DNA from: an uncultured Mycoplasmatota bacterium
Lineage (GTDB): Bacteria; Bacillota_I; Bacilli_A; RF39; UBA660
Length of the DNA: 48,204 bases
Assembly: GCA_900546745.1 (NCBI GenBank)
Contig: URDT01000008.1
Coordinates: forward strand, 1 to 48,204
Direction: 5' to 3'
Shown piece by piece: positions 6,502 through 14,440 of this stretch. The first letter of the stretch is position 1, and every line of letters starts with the position of its first letter. The notes under the pieces are model-generated. The model worked only from the letters and a program-made list of their open reading frames with translations. It was not told the DNA's origin and did no database searches. The translations under genes and the position numbers were made by a program.

Positions 6502-7178
6502 TTTTTAGATAGTAAATTAGTTTCTAATCCATTCTTAAATATAATTTTTTTGTTTGTTTTATCCACTCTACAAATTTTATCAATATTGACAATGCATGCT
6601 TTGTGAGAATAAAAAAAATGCTTTGGTAAAATATTGGAAAAATATTTTAAACTTTGAGAAGTGTCTATTTCATATTGAGACGTTACAATGTGAGTTTTTC
6701 GGTTTTCATAATAAAGATAAATAATATCTGTATCTTCAAACTTATAAGTAATATCTTTCTTTTTTATCGAGATGATATGATTCTTATCTAAATCACAAAT
6801 AACGCTATAAATAGCTTCTTCTAGTATTTTTTTATAATCATCTTCTTTATTGATATATTTTAAAAACATATATTTACTTTCTAACAATTTCTTAGAATAT
6901 TTCAAATAGTGAGAAGTAATAAAAATAATAAAACTTTTTAAATCTTTTCTTCTGATTTTAGAAGCAACCTCTGTTCCTTTACAAGAATCTGCTTCAATAT
7001 CTAATACATAGATTTTAAAAGGAAGATCTTGTTTCATAATTTTAAAAAAATTTTCATCATAATCAAAAAACACATGTGTTTGATAGGATATTTTTAATGA
7101 TATACAAAGTTTGTCGATGATCTTTTGATATTGTTTATTCAACTCTTTATTATCCTCACATATAATAAAATTAACCAT
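6465..7178 (-). CDS. LytTR-type response regulator (AgrA/ComE class)
   Basis: A 237-residue two-domain regulator. The receiver domain (1-120) has the acidic pair Glu8-Asp9, phospho-acceptor Asp60 in VLDIE, Thr88 in FITS and Lys107. The C-terminal ~100 residues match LytTR DNA-binding sequence (YYENRKTHIVTSQYEI, then FFYSHKACIVNIDKI and FKNGLETNLLSKNY). Such proteins activate genes after phosphorylation by a membrane sensor kinase. No kinase or pheromone gene is adjacent, so it is an orphan here. It overlaps convergently with the small lipoprotein gene. Confidence 0.9.
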   Translation of the reverse strand: MVNFIICEDNKELNKQYQKIIDKLCISLKISYQTHVFFDYDENFFKIMKQDLPFKIYVLDIEADSCKGTEVASKIRRKDLKSFIIFITSHYLKYSKKLLESKYMFLKYINKEDDYKKILEEAIYSVICDLDKNHIISIKKKDITYKFEDTDIIYLYYENRKTHIVTSQYEIDTSQSLKYFSNILPKHFFYSHKACIVNIDKICRVDKTNKKIIFKNGLETNLLSKNYSPDILDKVSS

Positions 7179-7238
7179 ATTATAACCTCTTTATTCTGTT
7201 TATTAAAATATCATATTTTTATTATAAATTCAATCAAA

Positions 7239-7266
7239 TTGACAAAAAACTAAATCGTGCTATAAT
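7239..7266 (+). promoter_or_regulatory. Consensus promoter of the 7295 gene
   Basis: TTGACA, 16-bp spacer, TATAAT, with TGC before the -10. This is one of the strongest-looking promoters in the window. Confidence 0.9.
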
Positions 7267-7294
7267 ACTTTTGCGTGTTTAAAGGAGAATGAAT

Positions 7295-7714
7295 ATGGAA
7301 TGTGTATTAGATATGAATTTTATTCAATCTGAAGCTGTACAAGAAAATTCTAATTCAAATGAAAATTATAAAAATAAAAGAGTAATAGAAGTTTTAGACT
7401 ACTTACAAGAAGAAGCTTATTTAAGTGATATTTGTTTATCAGATGATCCTTTTGAAATTTTATTTTCTTCTTTATATGATTATATTGAAAGAAGAGAACT
7501 TTCAAAAAAATATATTAATATTATGCATGATTTTATTTGTAGTTCACTTTCTAAGTATAGCAATTTAGAAAGTGTTGGTCTAGAAAATTTTATGGATAAT
7601 TTAAATGCTTTAGTTAATCAAAATATGATAAAACCACCTTTTTCTGAGATGGAAATTGTTCTCTTAAAAAATAAAGTAAAACAAAAATCAAAAGCTCTAA
7701 TTGACAGAAAATAG
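7295..7714 (+). CDS. Conserved-looking protein of unknown function
   Basis: A 139-residue soluble protein. ATG 7295 is preferred over ATG 7289 because AAAGGAG at 7281-7287 is seven bases from the former and one from the latter. The sequence is acidic and helical (RVIEVLDYLQEEAYLSDI, then FEILFSSLYDYIERRELSKK) and ends in a basic tail (KNKVKQKSKALIDRK). There are no membrane segments or known motifs. It has a near-perfect promoter and no co-transcribed neighbour, since the next promoter starts inside its last codons. Family not recognised. Confidence 0.7.
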   Translation: MECVLDMNFIQSEAVQENSNSNENYKNKRVIEVLDYLQEEAYLSDICLSDDPFEILFSSLYDYIERRELSKKYINIMHDFICSSLSKYSNLESVGLENFMDNLNALVNQNMIKPPFSEMEIVLLKNKVKQKSKALIDRK

Positions 7715-7729
7715 TTTCTAGTTTATAAT
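7701..7729 (+). promoter_or_regulatory. Promoter of the gatCAB-aspS T-box transcript
   Basis: A perfect TTGACA, 17-bp spacer, TATAAT. It overlaps the last codons of the upstream gene and places the transcript start near 7736. Confidence 0.92.
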
Positions 7730-7735
7730 ATTTAC

Positions 7736-7989
7736 AATAACTTTGATGGAGAAGAGTAATGGTATCCCTCATTAAAAGCGAGTTAGGTATGGTGGAAGCT
7801 AACAAATGATATATCATGAAAAACACTCTTTAGTTGCTTATAGGAAACTAAGTAGTATAAGCCGGCAAGTAATCCGTTATCATATTACTAGATTTTAAAC
7901 GAATCGATGAGTGATCATGAAAATGATAATTAGGGTGGTACCGCGGATACAACAGTAATTCGTCCCTTGTGGATGTTTACTGTTTTTTT
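7736..7989 (+). promoter_or_regulatory. T-box leader, asparagine specifier (AAC)
   Basis: It contains the canonical T-box AGGGTGGTACCGCGG at 7932-7946 and a distal-loop motif (GGTGGAAGC). The specifier context GAAA-AAC-ACTCTT puts AAC (Asn) at 7822-7824. A terminator hairpin (AACAGTAA/TTACTGTT plus T run, 7951-7989) completes it. Uncharged tRNA-Asn should stabilise the antiterminator and switch on gatC-gatA-gatB-DUF1653-aspS. The specifier was assigned by aligning to the known glyQS-type specifier-loop context (GAAAnnnA), so the codon call is strong but inferred. Confidence 0.9.
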
Positions 7990-8010
7990 ATATGAAAAAA
8001 GGAGGATATT

Positions 8011-8307
8011 ATGGGAAAATTTACAAAAGAAATGGTAACTGACTATGCAGACAAATTATTAATAGGTTTAACCGAAGAAGAGACAAAAATGGTTTTAGAT
8101 GAATTTGATATTATTGATAAAAATATTGATTTAATTAATCAAATTCCAAATATTGAAACAGTAGAACCAATGACACATTGCTTGGATGATTTTATTTATG
8201 AGCTTAGAGAAGATGAAGTAGAAGAATCTGTTGATATTGACGATTTATTAGAAAATTGTGACGATGCTTCTAATGGAGAAGTAAGAGTACCAAAGGTGGT
8301 GGAATAA
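8011..8307 (+). CDS. gatC: Asp/Glu-tRNA amidotransferase subunit C
   Basis: GatC is the small subunit that wraps around GatA and links it to GatB in the GatCAB amidotransferase. This 98-residue protein has the usual helical pattern (FTKEMVTDYADKLLIGLTEE, then FDIIDKNIDLINQIPNIETVEPMTH) and the V-PKVVE C-terminus. AAAGGAGG precedes the ATG. The stop shares a base with the gatA ATG. It is the first gene after the Asn T-box. Confidence 0.92.
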   Translation: MGKFTKEMVTDYADKLLIGLTEEETKMVLDEFDIIDKNIDLINQIPNIETVEPMTHCLDDFIYELREDEVEESVDIDDLLENCDDASNGEVRVPKVVE

Positions 8308-9761
8308 TGTACATGGATAAAAGTATTGAACAAATACATGAAGCTTTAAAAAATAAAGAAGTAACTGTTCAAGAATTAATTAAAGAATCTTTAAAAAAAT
8401 CACATGAAGTAGAAGAAAAATATAATGCTTTTGTAACCATTTTAGATGATGCAAAAGAAACAGAAGTAACGGATCACTTATTATCTGGTATTCCTTATGG
8501 AATTAAAGATAACTATAGTACGAAGGGAATATTAAGTACAGGATCTAGTAATACGTTAAAAGATTATGTTCCTTTCTTTACAGCAACAGCTATTTCTAAT
8601 CTTGAAAAAGAAGGCGCTATTGCGATTAATAAAACAGCAATGGATGAATTTGGTATGGGAGGAACTGGAACTACTTGTCATACTGGTGTTGTTAAAAATC
8701 CTTGGGATCAAACTCGTATGTGTGCTGGATCTAGTGCCGGATCTGCTTGTGCTGTAGCTGCTGGTGTTTATCCTTTTGCAACAGGATCAGATACAGGAGA
8801 TTCCATTCGTAAACCAGCTGCTTATTGTGGAGTTGTAGGATATAAACCAACATATGGAATGATTTCAAGATATGGACTTTTTCCATTTGCTAGTAGTCTA
8901 GATCATTGCGGGGTATTATCTCGTAATGTAATGGATGCCGCAATTGTTGTAGATGCTATGAAAGGAATCGATAAAAATGATATGACATCTTGGGATTCTA
9001 AAGATATTCATTTAAAAGAATCATTAACAGGAGATGTGAAAGGTAAAAAGTTATGTTATATCAAAGAAATTTGCGATATTGAAAACTATCCAAATGCGAG
9101 TGAAGAATTAAAAAATCATATTGAAAATTTTTATCAAAAACTAGAACATATTAAAAAATTAGGAATTGAGGTAGAAGAAGTAAGTGTAGATAAAACTTTA
9201 TTAAATGCTGTAGCCTCTACTTATGTTGTTATTTCTTGTGCGGAAGCAACTTCTAATATGTCTAATTTAACAGGAATTATCTTTGGACCTAGAGGAGAAG
9301 GAAAAAATTATATTGAAATGATGAAAGACTATCGTACAAAAGGATTTTCTCCATTAATCAAAAGAAGATTTGTAATCGGTTCTTATGTACTGCAAGCACA
9401 AAATAAGGATCGTTATTTCCATAATGCTCAAAGAGTTAGAAGATTACTTGTAGATGAGTGGAAAGAGTTATTTAAAAAATATGATGGCGTTATCTTACCA
9501 GTAGGAAGTGGACCAGCAAAACACTTAGATGGTTCTCTAGATATGTTGAATGAAAATACATCTGTTCTAGAAGAACATTTACAAATTGGTAATTTTGGAG
9601 GATTTCCTTCTATTACAATTCCAGATGGTTTTGTAAATGGATTACCAGTTGGTCTTAACATTACGGGAAATTGTTATGATGACGCTAATGTTTTAAATAT
9701 TGCTTATGCAATTGAATCTTCTATGGATTATAAAAACCAAATAGCAAAGGAGGCTCACTAA
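8307..9761 (+). CDS. gatA: Asp/Glu-tRNA amidotransferase subunit A
   Basis: GatA is the glutaminase that releases ammonia for amidation of mischarged Asp-tRNA-Asn or Glu-tRNA-Gln. The amidase-signature triad is visible: Lys67 (GIPYGIKDN), Ser142 (CAGSSAGSA) and nucleophile Ser166. The nucleophile motif reads GSDTGDSIR, where the family normally has GSDTGGSIR, so Asp165 replaces a Gly; GSSAGSA also deviates from GSSGGSA. The length of 484 is normal. ATG 8307 overlaps the gatC stop; ATG 8313 is an alternative with better spacing to GGTGGTGG. It is coupled to gatB by a one-base overlap. Confidence 0.95.
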   Translation: MYMDKSIEQIHEALKNKEVTVQELIKESLKKSHEVEEKYNAFVTILDDAKETEVTDHLLSGIPYGIKDNYSTKGILSTGSSNTLKDYVPFFTATAISNLEKEGAIAINKTAMDEFGMGGTGTTCHTGVVKNPWDQTRMCAGSSAGSACAVAAGVYPFATGSDTGDSIRKPAAYCGVVGYKPTYGMISRYGLFPFASSLDHCGVLSRNVMDAAIVVDAMKGIDKNDMTSWDSKDIHLKESLTGDVKGKKLCYIKEICDIENYPNASEELKNHIENFYQKLEHIKKLGIEVEEVSVDKTLLNAVASTYVVISCAEATSNMSNLTGIIFGPRGEGKNYIEMMKDYRTKGFSPLIKRRFVIGSYVLQAQNKDRYFHNAQRVRRLLVDEWKELFKKYDGVILPVGSGPAKHLDGSLDMLNENTSVLEEHLQIGNFGGFPSITIPDGFVNGLPVGLNITGNCYDDANVLNIAYAIESSMDYKNQIAKEAH

Positions 9762-11221
9762 TGGATCAATATAAAGTTTTAATTGGACTTGAAATGCACT
9801 GTGAAATCAGTAAAACGAAAACAAAAGTATTTTCAAGTGCTAAAAATAGTTATACAAGTATCCCTAATAGCAATATTAGACCTGTTGATATGGCTTTTCC
9901 AGGAACTTTGCCAGTTGTCAATAAAGAAGCTGTTCGATTAGCTTTAATGGCAAGTATTATGTTAAATTGTAAACAACCAGAATATTTGTATTTTGAAAGA
10001 AAAAATTATTATTATCCAGATCTTCCAAAAGGTTTTCAAATTACTCAAGAAACGAAACCTGCACCAATTGGAATTTATGGTTCTTTAAAATATGAAGTAA
10101 ATGGTGAATATAAAGTGGCTCGTATTAATAACATCCATTTAGAGGAAGATGCTGCTAGTACAGATCACTATGAACATTATTCTAAAATTGATTACAATAG
10201 AGCCGGAGTTCCATTGTTAGAACTTGTAACAGAACCAGATTTCCATTCTGCTGATGAAGCAGTAGCCTTTCTAGAAACAATGCGTTCTATTTATCGTTAT
10301 GCTGACATTAGTGAAGCAGATAGCAAAAAAGGACAAATTCGTTGTGATGTGAATGTTTCTATTATGGATGCTTCATTAGATGAAACAGATCCTAAGAATT
10401 GGGGAACAAAAGTAGAAATTAAAAATGTTAACTCTTTTAGTGGTGTAAGAGATGCTATCAATTATGAAATTAAAAGACAAACTGAGTTAAAAGAAACTCA
10501 TGAATATGATAAGATGGAACAACAAACTAGGAGATGGGATGAAGAATCAGGTACTACTATTTATATGCGTAGTAAAGTAGATGCAATTGATTATAAATAT
10601 TTTGTAGAACCTAATATTCCTAAATTTAAGATTGATCCAAATTGGATTCTTCAAATTAAAGAAACTATTCCTACTTTAGCAGTAGAAAGAAAAGAAACTT
10701 ATATGAATGAATATGGATTGTCTCATTATGATGCTACTATTTTAGTAAAAGAAAAATCTGTATCAGACTATTTTGAAGAATGTATTCAAAATGGAGTAAG
10801 TCCTAAGAGTGCAGCCAATTGGATTACAAGTGTTATTTTAGGTCATATCAATAAATATGAAATTGAAATTTCTAGTATTTTTGTTACTCCAAAAATGCTT
10901 GCTGATTTAATTCAATTAGTAGAAAATAAAACAATTTCTTCAAAACAAGCCAAAGAAGTTTTATATGAAGCTTTAACAGAAGATAAAGTACCAACAGCTA
11001 TTGTAGAAGAAAAAGGCTTAAAACAAATTGGAGGAGAAGATGAAATCCTTAAAGTTGTTTTAGAAGTATTGGAGGAAAAACCAGAAGCAATTGAACAATA
11101 TAAAAATGGAAGGACAAATATTGTTGATTTCTTAGTAGGCCAAGTTATGAAAAAAACGAGAGGACAGGCTAATCCTGCTACTACTCGTGAATTTATGATT
11201 CGTGAAATAGAAAAGAGATAG
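9761..11221 (+). CDS. gatB: Asp/Glu-tRNA amidotransferase subunit B
   Basis: GatB binds the mischarged tRNA, phosphorylates the side chain using ATP and completes amidation with GatA's ammonia. Family signatures are clear: VLIGLEMHCEI, FPGTLPVVNK, RKNYYYPDLPKGFQI, HLEEDA, DYNRAGVPLLELVTEPD and, in the tail, VGQVMKKTRGQANP. The four cysteines that bind zinc in some GatB proteins are absent (VFSSAKNSY, NIRPVD), as in several Firmicutes, so it is of the zinc-free type. The length of 486 is normal, with the YqeY-like C-terminal domain complete. The RBS GGAGG lies inside the gatA end. Confidence 0.96.
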   Translation: MDQYKVLIGLEMHCEISKTKTKVFSSAKNSYTSIPNSNIRPVDMAFPGTLPVVNKEAVRLALMASIMLNCKQPEYLYFERKNYYYPDLPKGFQITQETKPAPIGIYGSLKYEVNGEYKVARINNIHLEEDAASTDHYEHYSKIDYNRAGVPLLELVTEPDFHSADEAVAFLETMRSIYRYADISEADSKKGQIRCDVNVSIMDASLDETDPKNWGTKVEIKNVNSFSGVRDAINYEIKRQTELKETHEYDKMEQQTRRWDEESGTTIYMRSKVDAIDYKYFVEPNIPKFKIDPNWILQIKETIPTLAVERKETYMNEYGLSHYDATILVKEKSVSDYFEECIQNGVSPKSAANWITSVILGHINKYEIEISSIFVTPKMLADLIQLVENKTISSKQAKEVLYEALTEDKVPTAIVEEKGLKQIGGEDEILKVVLEVLEEKPEAIEQYKNGRTNIVDFLVGQVMKKTRGQANPATTREFMIREIEKR

Positions 11222-11224
11222 TTT

Positions 11225-11485
11225 ATGAAAGAACGAGAAATTAAGATTGGAAATCAGTACCACCATTTTAAAGGACATAATTATATTGTAAAAGAAATTT
11301 GTTATGATAGTGAGCATTATGACGAAGAAAATCCTAATAATTCTCGTATGGTTGTATATGAAGATATGGATCGTAAGATTTGTTGGGTTCGTCCTTATGA
11401 AATGTTTAATTCTCTAGTTGATAAAGAAAAATATCCAAATATAGAACAAGAGTATCGTTTTGAACTCATAGAAAGAGGTGAATGA
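11225..11485 (+). CDS. DUF1653 protein
   Basis: An 86-residue protein. The DUF1653 pattern is visible: YHHFKGHNYIVKEI, a central MVVYEDMDRKICWVRPYEMF and a final YRFELI. The family is small, beta-rich and uncharacterised. It lies between gatB (3-base gap) and aspS (its TGA is just before the aspS GTG), so it is transcribed under the Asn T-box. Such placement hints at a translation-linked or metabolite-sensing role but does not prove it. Confidence 0.8.
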   Translation: MKEREIKIGNQYHHFKGHNYIVKEICYDSEHYDEENPNNSRMVVYEDMDRKICWVRPYEMFNSLVDKEKYPNIEQEYRFELIERGE

Positions 11486-11487
11486 TA

Positions 11488-13227
11488 GTGAGTAATCAAT
11501 ATCGTGATTATTACTGTGGTGATATTACAGAAAATGAAGTAGGAAAAACTGTTAAAATTTCTGGATGGGTAGAAAATATAAGAGATCATGGAGGAGTTAT
11601 CTTTGTCGATGTTAGAGACGCTAAAGGGGTTATTCAAGTAGTTAGTAATGATGATTCTATTTTCTCTGACTTAACAAAAGAATCGACTGTTACGATTACA
11701 GGAACTGTTCGAAAAAGAGATGAAGATGATTATAATGACCATATTAAAACAGGAACTATTGAAATATTAGTAGATACTTTAGAGTTGATTAGTAAATCAC
11801 TACCACTTCCTTTTGATATTAAATCTTCTCACATTGTAAATGAAGAAACAAGATTAAAATATCGTTATTTAGATTTGAGAAATCAAAAAAATCATGATAC
11901 TTTGGTATTTCGAAGCGAAGTTTTAAAATTTTTAAGAAATAAAATGGATAGTCTTGGATTTACTGAGGTACAAACACCTATTATTTCTTGTTCTTCTCCA
12001 GAGGGAGCTAGAGATTTTATTATTCCTAGTAGAAAGTTTCATGGTAAATTTTATGCATTACCTCAAGCCCCTCAAATTTATAAACAGTTATTAATGGTAT
12101 CCGGTTTTGATAAATACTATCAAATTGCTCCTTGTTTTAGAGATGAGGATTGTAGAGCAGATCGTACATTAGAATTCTATCAATTAGATTTTGAAATGAG
12201 CTTTGCTACAGAAGAAGATGTTTATAATATTGGTGAACAAATCTTTTACGATACCTTTACACATTTTAGTAAACGTAAAGTATCTTCTAGACCATTTAGA
12301 AGAATTGATTATAAAGAGGCTATGTTAAAATATGGAACGGATAAACCAGATTTAAGAAATCCTTTGGAGATTATAGATTTAACAGATATTTTTAAAGATA
12401 CAGAATTTAAACCTTTTAAAAAGGCTTGTATTCGTGGAATTACTGTAGATCAAATTGGTACAAACTCTAATTCTTGGTTTAATGAATTAGTGGATTATGC
12501 TAATAGTATTGGAATGCCTGGAATTGGATATATCACTCTTTTAGAGGATGGATCATTAAAGGGTCCAATTGACAAATTCTTAACAGATTTAGATAGAAAG
12601 AATTTAATTGAGAGAGCCAACTTAAAAACGAATTCAGTATTATTCTTTATTGCTGATAGAAAAGAAAGCATTGCTAGTAAATATGCTGGAATGATTCGAA
12701 CAGAATTAGGTCGTAAATTAAATTTAATTGATCCAAATGTATTTGAATTTTGTATTATCAATAATTTTCCAATGTATGAGTATGATGAAGAAGAAGGTAT
12801 TTACAATTTTGGACATAATCCATTTAGTATGCCACAGGGTGGAATAGAGGATTTAACAAAAGAAAATATGGATCATGTTTTAGCTTATCAATATGATTTT
12901 GTTTGTAACGGTTATGAAATGGCAAGTGGCGCTGTCCGTAATCATGATATTCATATTATGGAAAAAGCCTTTGAATTAGTAGGGTATTCAAAAGAAGTAG
13001 TAGAAGAGAGATTTAAATCTCTTTATACGGCTTTTCAGTATGGGGCTCCACCACATGCTGGAATGGCTCCTGGGATTGACCGAATTTTAATGCTTCTTTT
13101 AGATGAACCTAATTTAAGAGAAGTTCAAGCTTTTCCAATGAGTGTTAGTGGTATTGATAATATGATGGGTTGTCCGAGTGAATTATCAGAACAACAATTA
13201 AGAGAAGTTCATATTAAAGTAAGATAA
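11488..13227 (+). CDS. aspS: Aspartyl-tRNA synthetase, probably non-discriminating
   Basis: A class II synthetase, 579 residues from GTG 11488. The GTG is preferred over ATG 11482 because AGAGGTG sits seven bases before it and the protein then begins MSNQYRDYYCGD, as in the family. It has an N-terminal OB anticodon domain (GWVENIRDHGG), motif 1-2 region (FRDEDCRADRTLEFYQLD), the bacterial GAD insertion and motif 3 (GAPPHAGMAPGIDRILML). His34 in RDHGG is the residue type associated with non-discriminating bacterial AspRS (E. coli has Leu). With gatCAB in the same T-box(Asn) operon, it probably also charges tRNA-Asn with Asp. Confidence 0.95.
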   Translation: MSNQYRDYYCGDITENEVGKTVKISGWVENIRDHGGVIFVDVRDAKGVIQVVSNDDSIFSDLTKESTVTITGTVRKRDEDDYNDHIKTGTIEILVDTLELISKSLPLPFDIKSSHIVNEETRLKYRYLDLRNQKNHDTLVFRSEVLKFLRNKMDSLGFTEVQTPIISCSSPEGARDFIIPSRKFHGKFYALPQAPQIYKQLLMVSGFDKYYQIAPCFRDEDCRADRTLEFYQLDFEMSFATEEDVYNIGEQIFYDTFTHFSKRKVSSRPFRRIDYKEAMLKYGTDKPDLRNPLEIIDLTDIFKDTEFKPFKKACIRGITVDQIGTNSNSWFNELVDYANSIGMPGIGYITLLEDGSLKGPIDKFLTDLDRKNLIERANLKTNSVLFFIADRKESIASKYAGMIRTELGRKLNLIDPNVFEFCIINNFPMYEYDEEEGIYNFGHNPFSMPQGGIEDLTKENMDHVLAYQYDFVCNGYEMASGAVRNHDIHIMEKAFELVGYSKEVVEERFKSLYTAFQYGAPPHAGMAPGIDRILMLLLDEPNLREVQAFPMSVSGIDNMMGCPSELSEQQLREVHIKVR

Positions 13228-13255
13228 AAAATTGGTTATTTTGCCAATTTTTTTT
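13227..13255 (+). terminator. Terminator of the gatCAB-aspS operon
   Basis: A 9-bp stem AAAAATTGG/CCAATTTTT followed by a T run, beginning at the aspS stop. Confidence 0.9.
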
Positions 13256-13263
13256 GTTTCCTA

Positions 13264-13294
13264 TTGACTCTCTAGTTTAGTGGAATGTTAAGTT
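13264..13294 (+). promoter_or_regulatory. Degenerate copy of the MerR-type promoter
   Basis: TTGACTCTCTA with a 19-bp spacer to a poor -10 (TAAGTT) and a following GAAAGGAGA mirror the promoter at 14219. The right half of the dyad (TGGAA in place of TAGAG) is decayed, and no start codon follows. It looks like a dead duplicate. Confidence 0.45.
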
Positions 13295-13328
13295 GTTATC
13301 GAAAGGAGAGATAATTTTAAATATAAAA

Positions 13329-13352
13329 AAAGATAATTCTGTTATTATCTTT
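13329..13352. terminator. Hairpin at the end of the XRE gene
   Basis: AAAGATAAT/ATTATCTTT stem with flanking A and T tracts. It overlaps the stop of the minus-strand gene. Confidence 0.6.
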
Positions 13353-13614
13353 GATCAATTCTAGTAAAATTTGTTTTATGCGATTTATCATATGTTAATA
13401 ATAGGGCAGATGTTATATTTAACTTAGGATTATATAGATTTAAATTATTAGAAATTTTATCTAACATGTCAATTGTTGGTTTTCTTCTACAATTTTCGAT
13501 TTGATTTAAATATACTAAATTACTTCCGATTACTTCAGCAAATTTTTCTTGAGATAATCCGAGCATTTTTCTATAATACTTTAAATTCATAGATAGAATT
13601 TGTTTACTATTCAT
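13345..13614 (-). CDS. XRE-family helix-turn-helix protein
   Basis: An 89-residue protein from the ATG giving MNSKQILSMN. That start has GAGGT eight bases upstream, whereas the more distal ATG overlaps this RBS. The HTH is NLKYYRKMLGLSQEKFAEVI followed by LVYLNQIENCRRKPTIDMLDKIS. About 25 C-terminal residues have no clear fold. It is a single-domain regulator at the edge of the accessory cassette, facing away from it. Confidence 0.82.
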   Translation of the reverse strand: MNSKQILSMNLKYYRKMLGLSQEKFAEVIGSNLVYLNQIENCRRKPTIDMLDKISNNLNLYNPKLNITSALLLTYDKSHKTNFTRIDQR

Positions 13615-13770
13615 AGTATCAACCTCATTCATTATTTTATATATCTGTAAAATAAATGTCTTTTATACAATTGTTAAATAAAATTATTGAAAAAATCATT
13701 TTAATGAGGTAAGATTAATATGACATACGAATATTATTTTTATATTTTAAAATTATTTTGAAGAGATAAC

Positions 13771-13950
13771 ATGAAAAACAAAGTGAATCAATTTAAAAAT
13801 AGTTTAAAAGAAGAAAGTATTGACGAATTATTAGAAGATAGAAAGATATATTGTCAATATTTGAATAAAGATCAAAAAAAATACAAAAAATATATAGGAA
13901 TGATAGAACAAGAAATAAAAGATAGGTTAAAAAAGTATGGGATGCTATAA
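13771..13950 (+). CDS. Small helical protein of unknown function
   Basis: A 59-residue frame, strongly charged and helix-prone (NSLKEESIDELLEDRKIY, then NKDQKKYKKYIGMIEQEIKD). Its last four codons overlap the start of the next gene by 14 bases in another frame, a common sign of coupling. The RBS is GAAGAGA before ATG. There is no membrane segment. No family is recognised, but composition and coupling support a real gene. Confidence 0.6.
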   Translation: MKNKVNQFKNSLKEESIDELLEDRKIYCQYLNKDQKKYKKYIGMIEQEIKDRLKKYGML

Positions 13951-14215
13951 TTGTAAATATTTAGTAGCATCTAATAAAAAGGAAGGATCTATTAATGGGT
14001 GTCTTTATTACTGCACGAAACAAAAAAAATATGTAAGTGGAGCAAGTGATGGATGTAATTCTTATTATAAAGATTATTCACGAAAAGGTTATGAAAATGA
14101 CGAAATCTATCATAATGGAGTACATTTTTCTGATAGTAATGTTTCTATTGGTACTTCCTTATTTTTCGCAATTGTTTTATTTATCATTGCTATTATAGTT
14201 AATATTTTTGGATAA
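13937..14215 (+). CDS. Cysteine-rich N-terminus, C-terminal membrane anchor
   Basis: A 92-residue protein. Cysteines at 3, 6, 22, 26 and 40 (MGCYNCKYL, GCLYYC, GASDGCNSY) suggest a small zinc ribbon-like unit. A polar linker follows, then one hydrophobic segment at the very end (LFFAIVLFIIAIIVNIFG). AGG about nine bases before ATG is inside the upstream gene. Probably tail-anchored with the Cys domain in the cytoplasm. Function unknown. Confidence 0.7.
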   Translation: MGCYNCKYLVASNKKEGSINGCLYYCTKQKKYVSGASDGCNSYYKDYSRKGYENDEIYHNGVHFSDSNVSIGTSLFFAIVLFIIAIIVNIFG

Positions 14216-14218
14216 TAC

Positions 14219-14249
14219 TTGACTCTCTATTTAACTAGAGTGTTATGAT
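14219..14249 (+). promoter_or_regulatory. MerR-type promoter with 19-bp spacer and internal dyad
   Basis: TTGACT and TATGAT are separated by 19 bp. The spacer carries a dyad CTCTA-n6-TAGAG (14225-14240) extended by AC/GT at 14222-14243. Over-long spacers with a central dyad are the hallmark of MerR-activated promoters. A MerR-family gene lies four genes downstream in the same transcript, giving a likely autoregulatory loop. Confidence 0.75.
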
Positions 14250-14270
14250 TTTCCTGAAAGGGGAAATATT

Positions 14271-14423
14271 ATGAGTAGACAAGAAAAAATAGATCTTTTA
14301 TATCAATATAGAAAGATTTTAATTGATATGAAAAGTCAGGAAAAAACAAAGCAACAACCAGAAAAACAAAAAGTTTTAGTGTTAAAAAGAAAATTTTATA
14401 ATAAAGATATGAAAGTTTCTTAA
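14271..14423 (+). CDS. Small basic protein, first gene of the MerR-controlled operon
   Basis: A 50-residue protein, Lys/Gln-rich and probably helical (DLLYQYRKILIDMKSQEK, then QKVLVLKRKFYNKDMKVS). AAAGGGG precedes the ATG by about nine bases, directly after the MerR-type promoter. It has no membrane segment or known motif. Its TAA overlaps an ATG of the next frame. Confidence 0.6.
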   Translation: MSRQEKIDLLYQYRKILIDMKSQEKTKQQPEKQKVLVLKRKFYNKDMKVS

Positions 14424-14440
14424 TGAAAGGATGGATAAGT

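Noticed and set aside
6465..7178. Agr-type quorum-sensing locus
   Set aside because: Only the LytTR regulator is present; no AgrC-like kinase, AgrB protease or AgrD precursor was found nearby.
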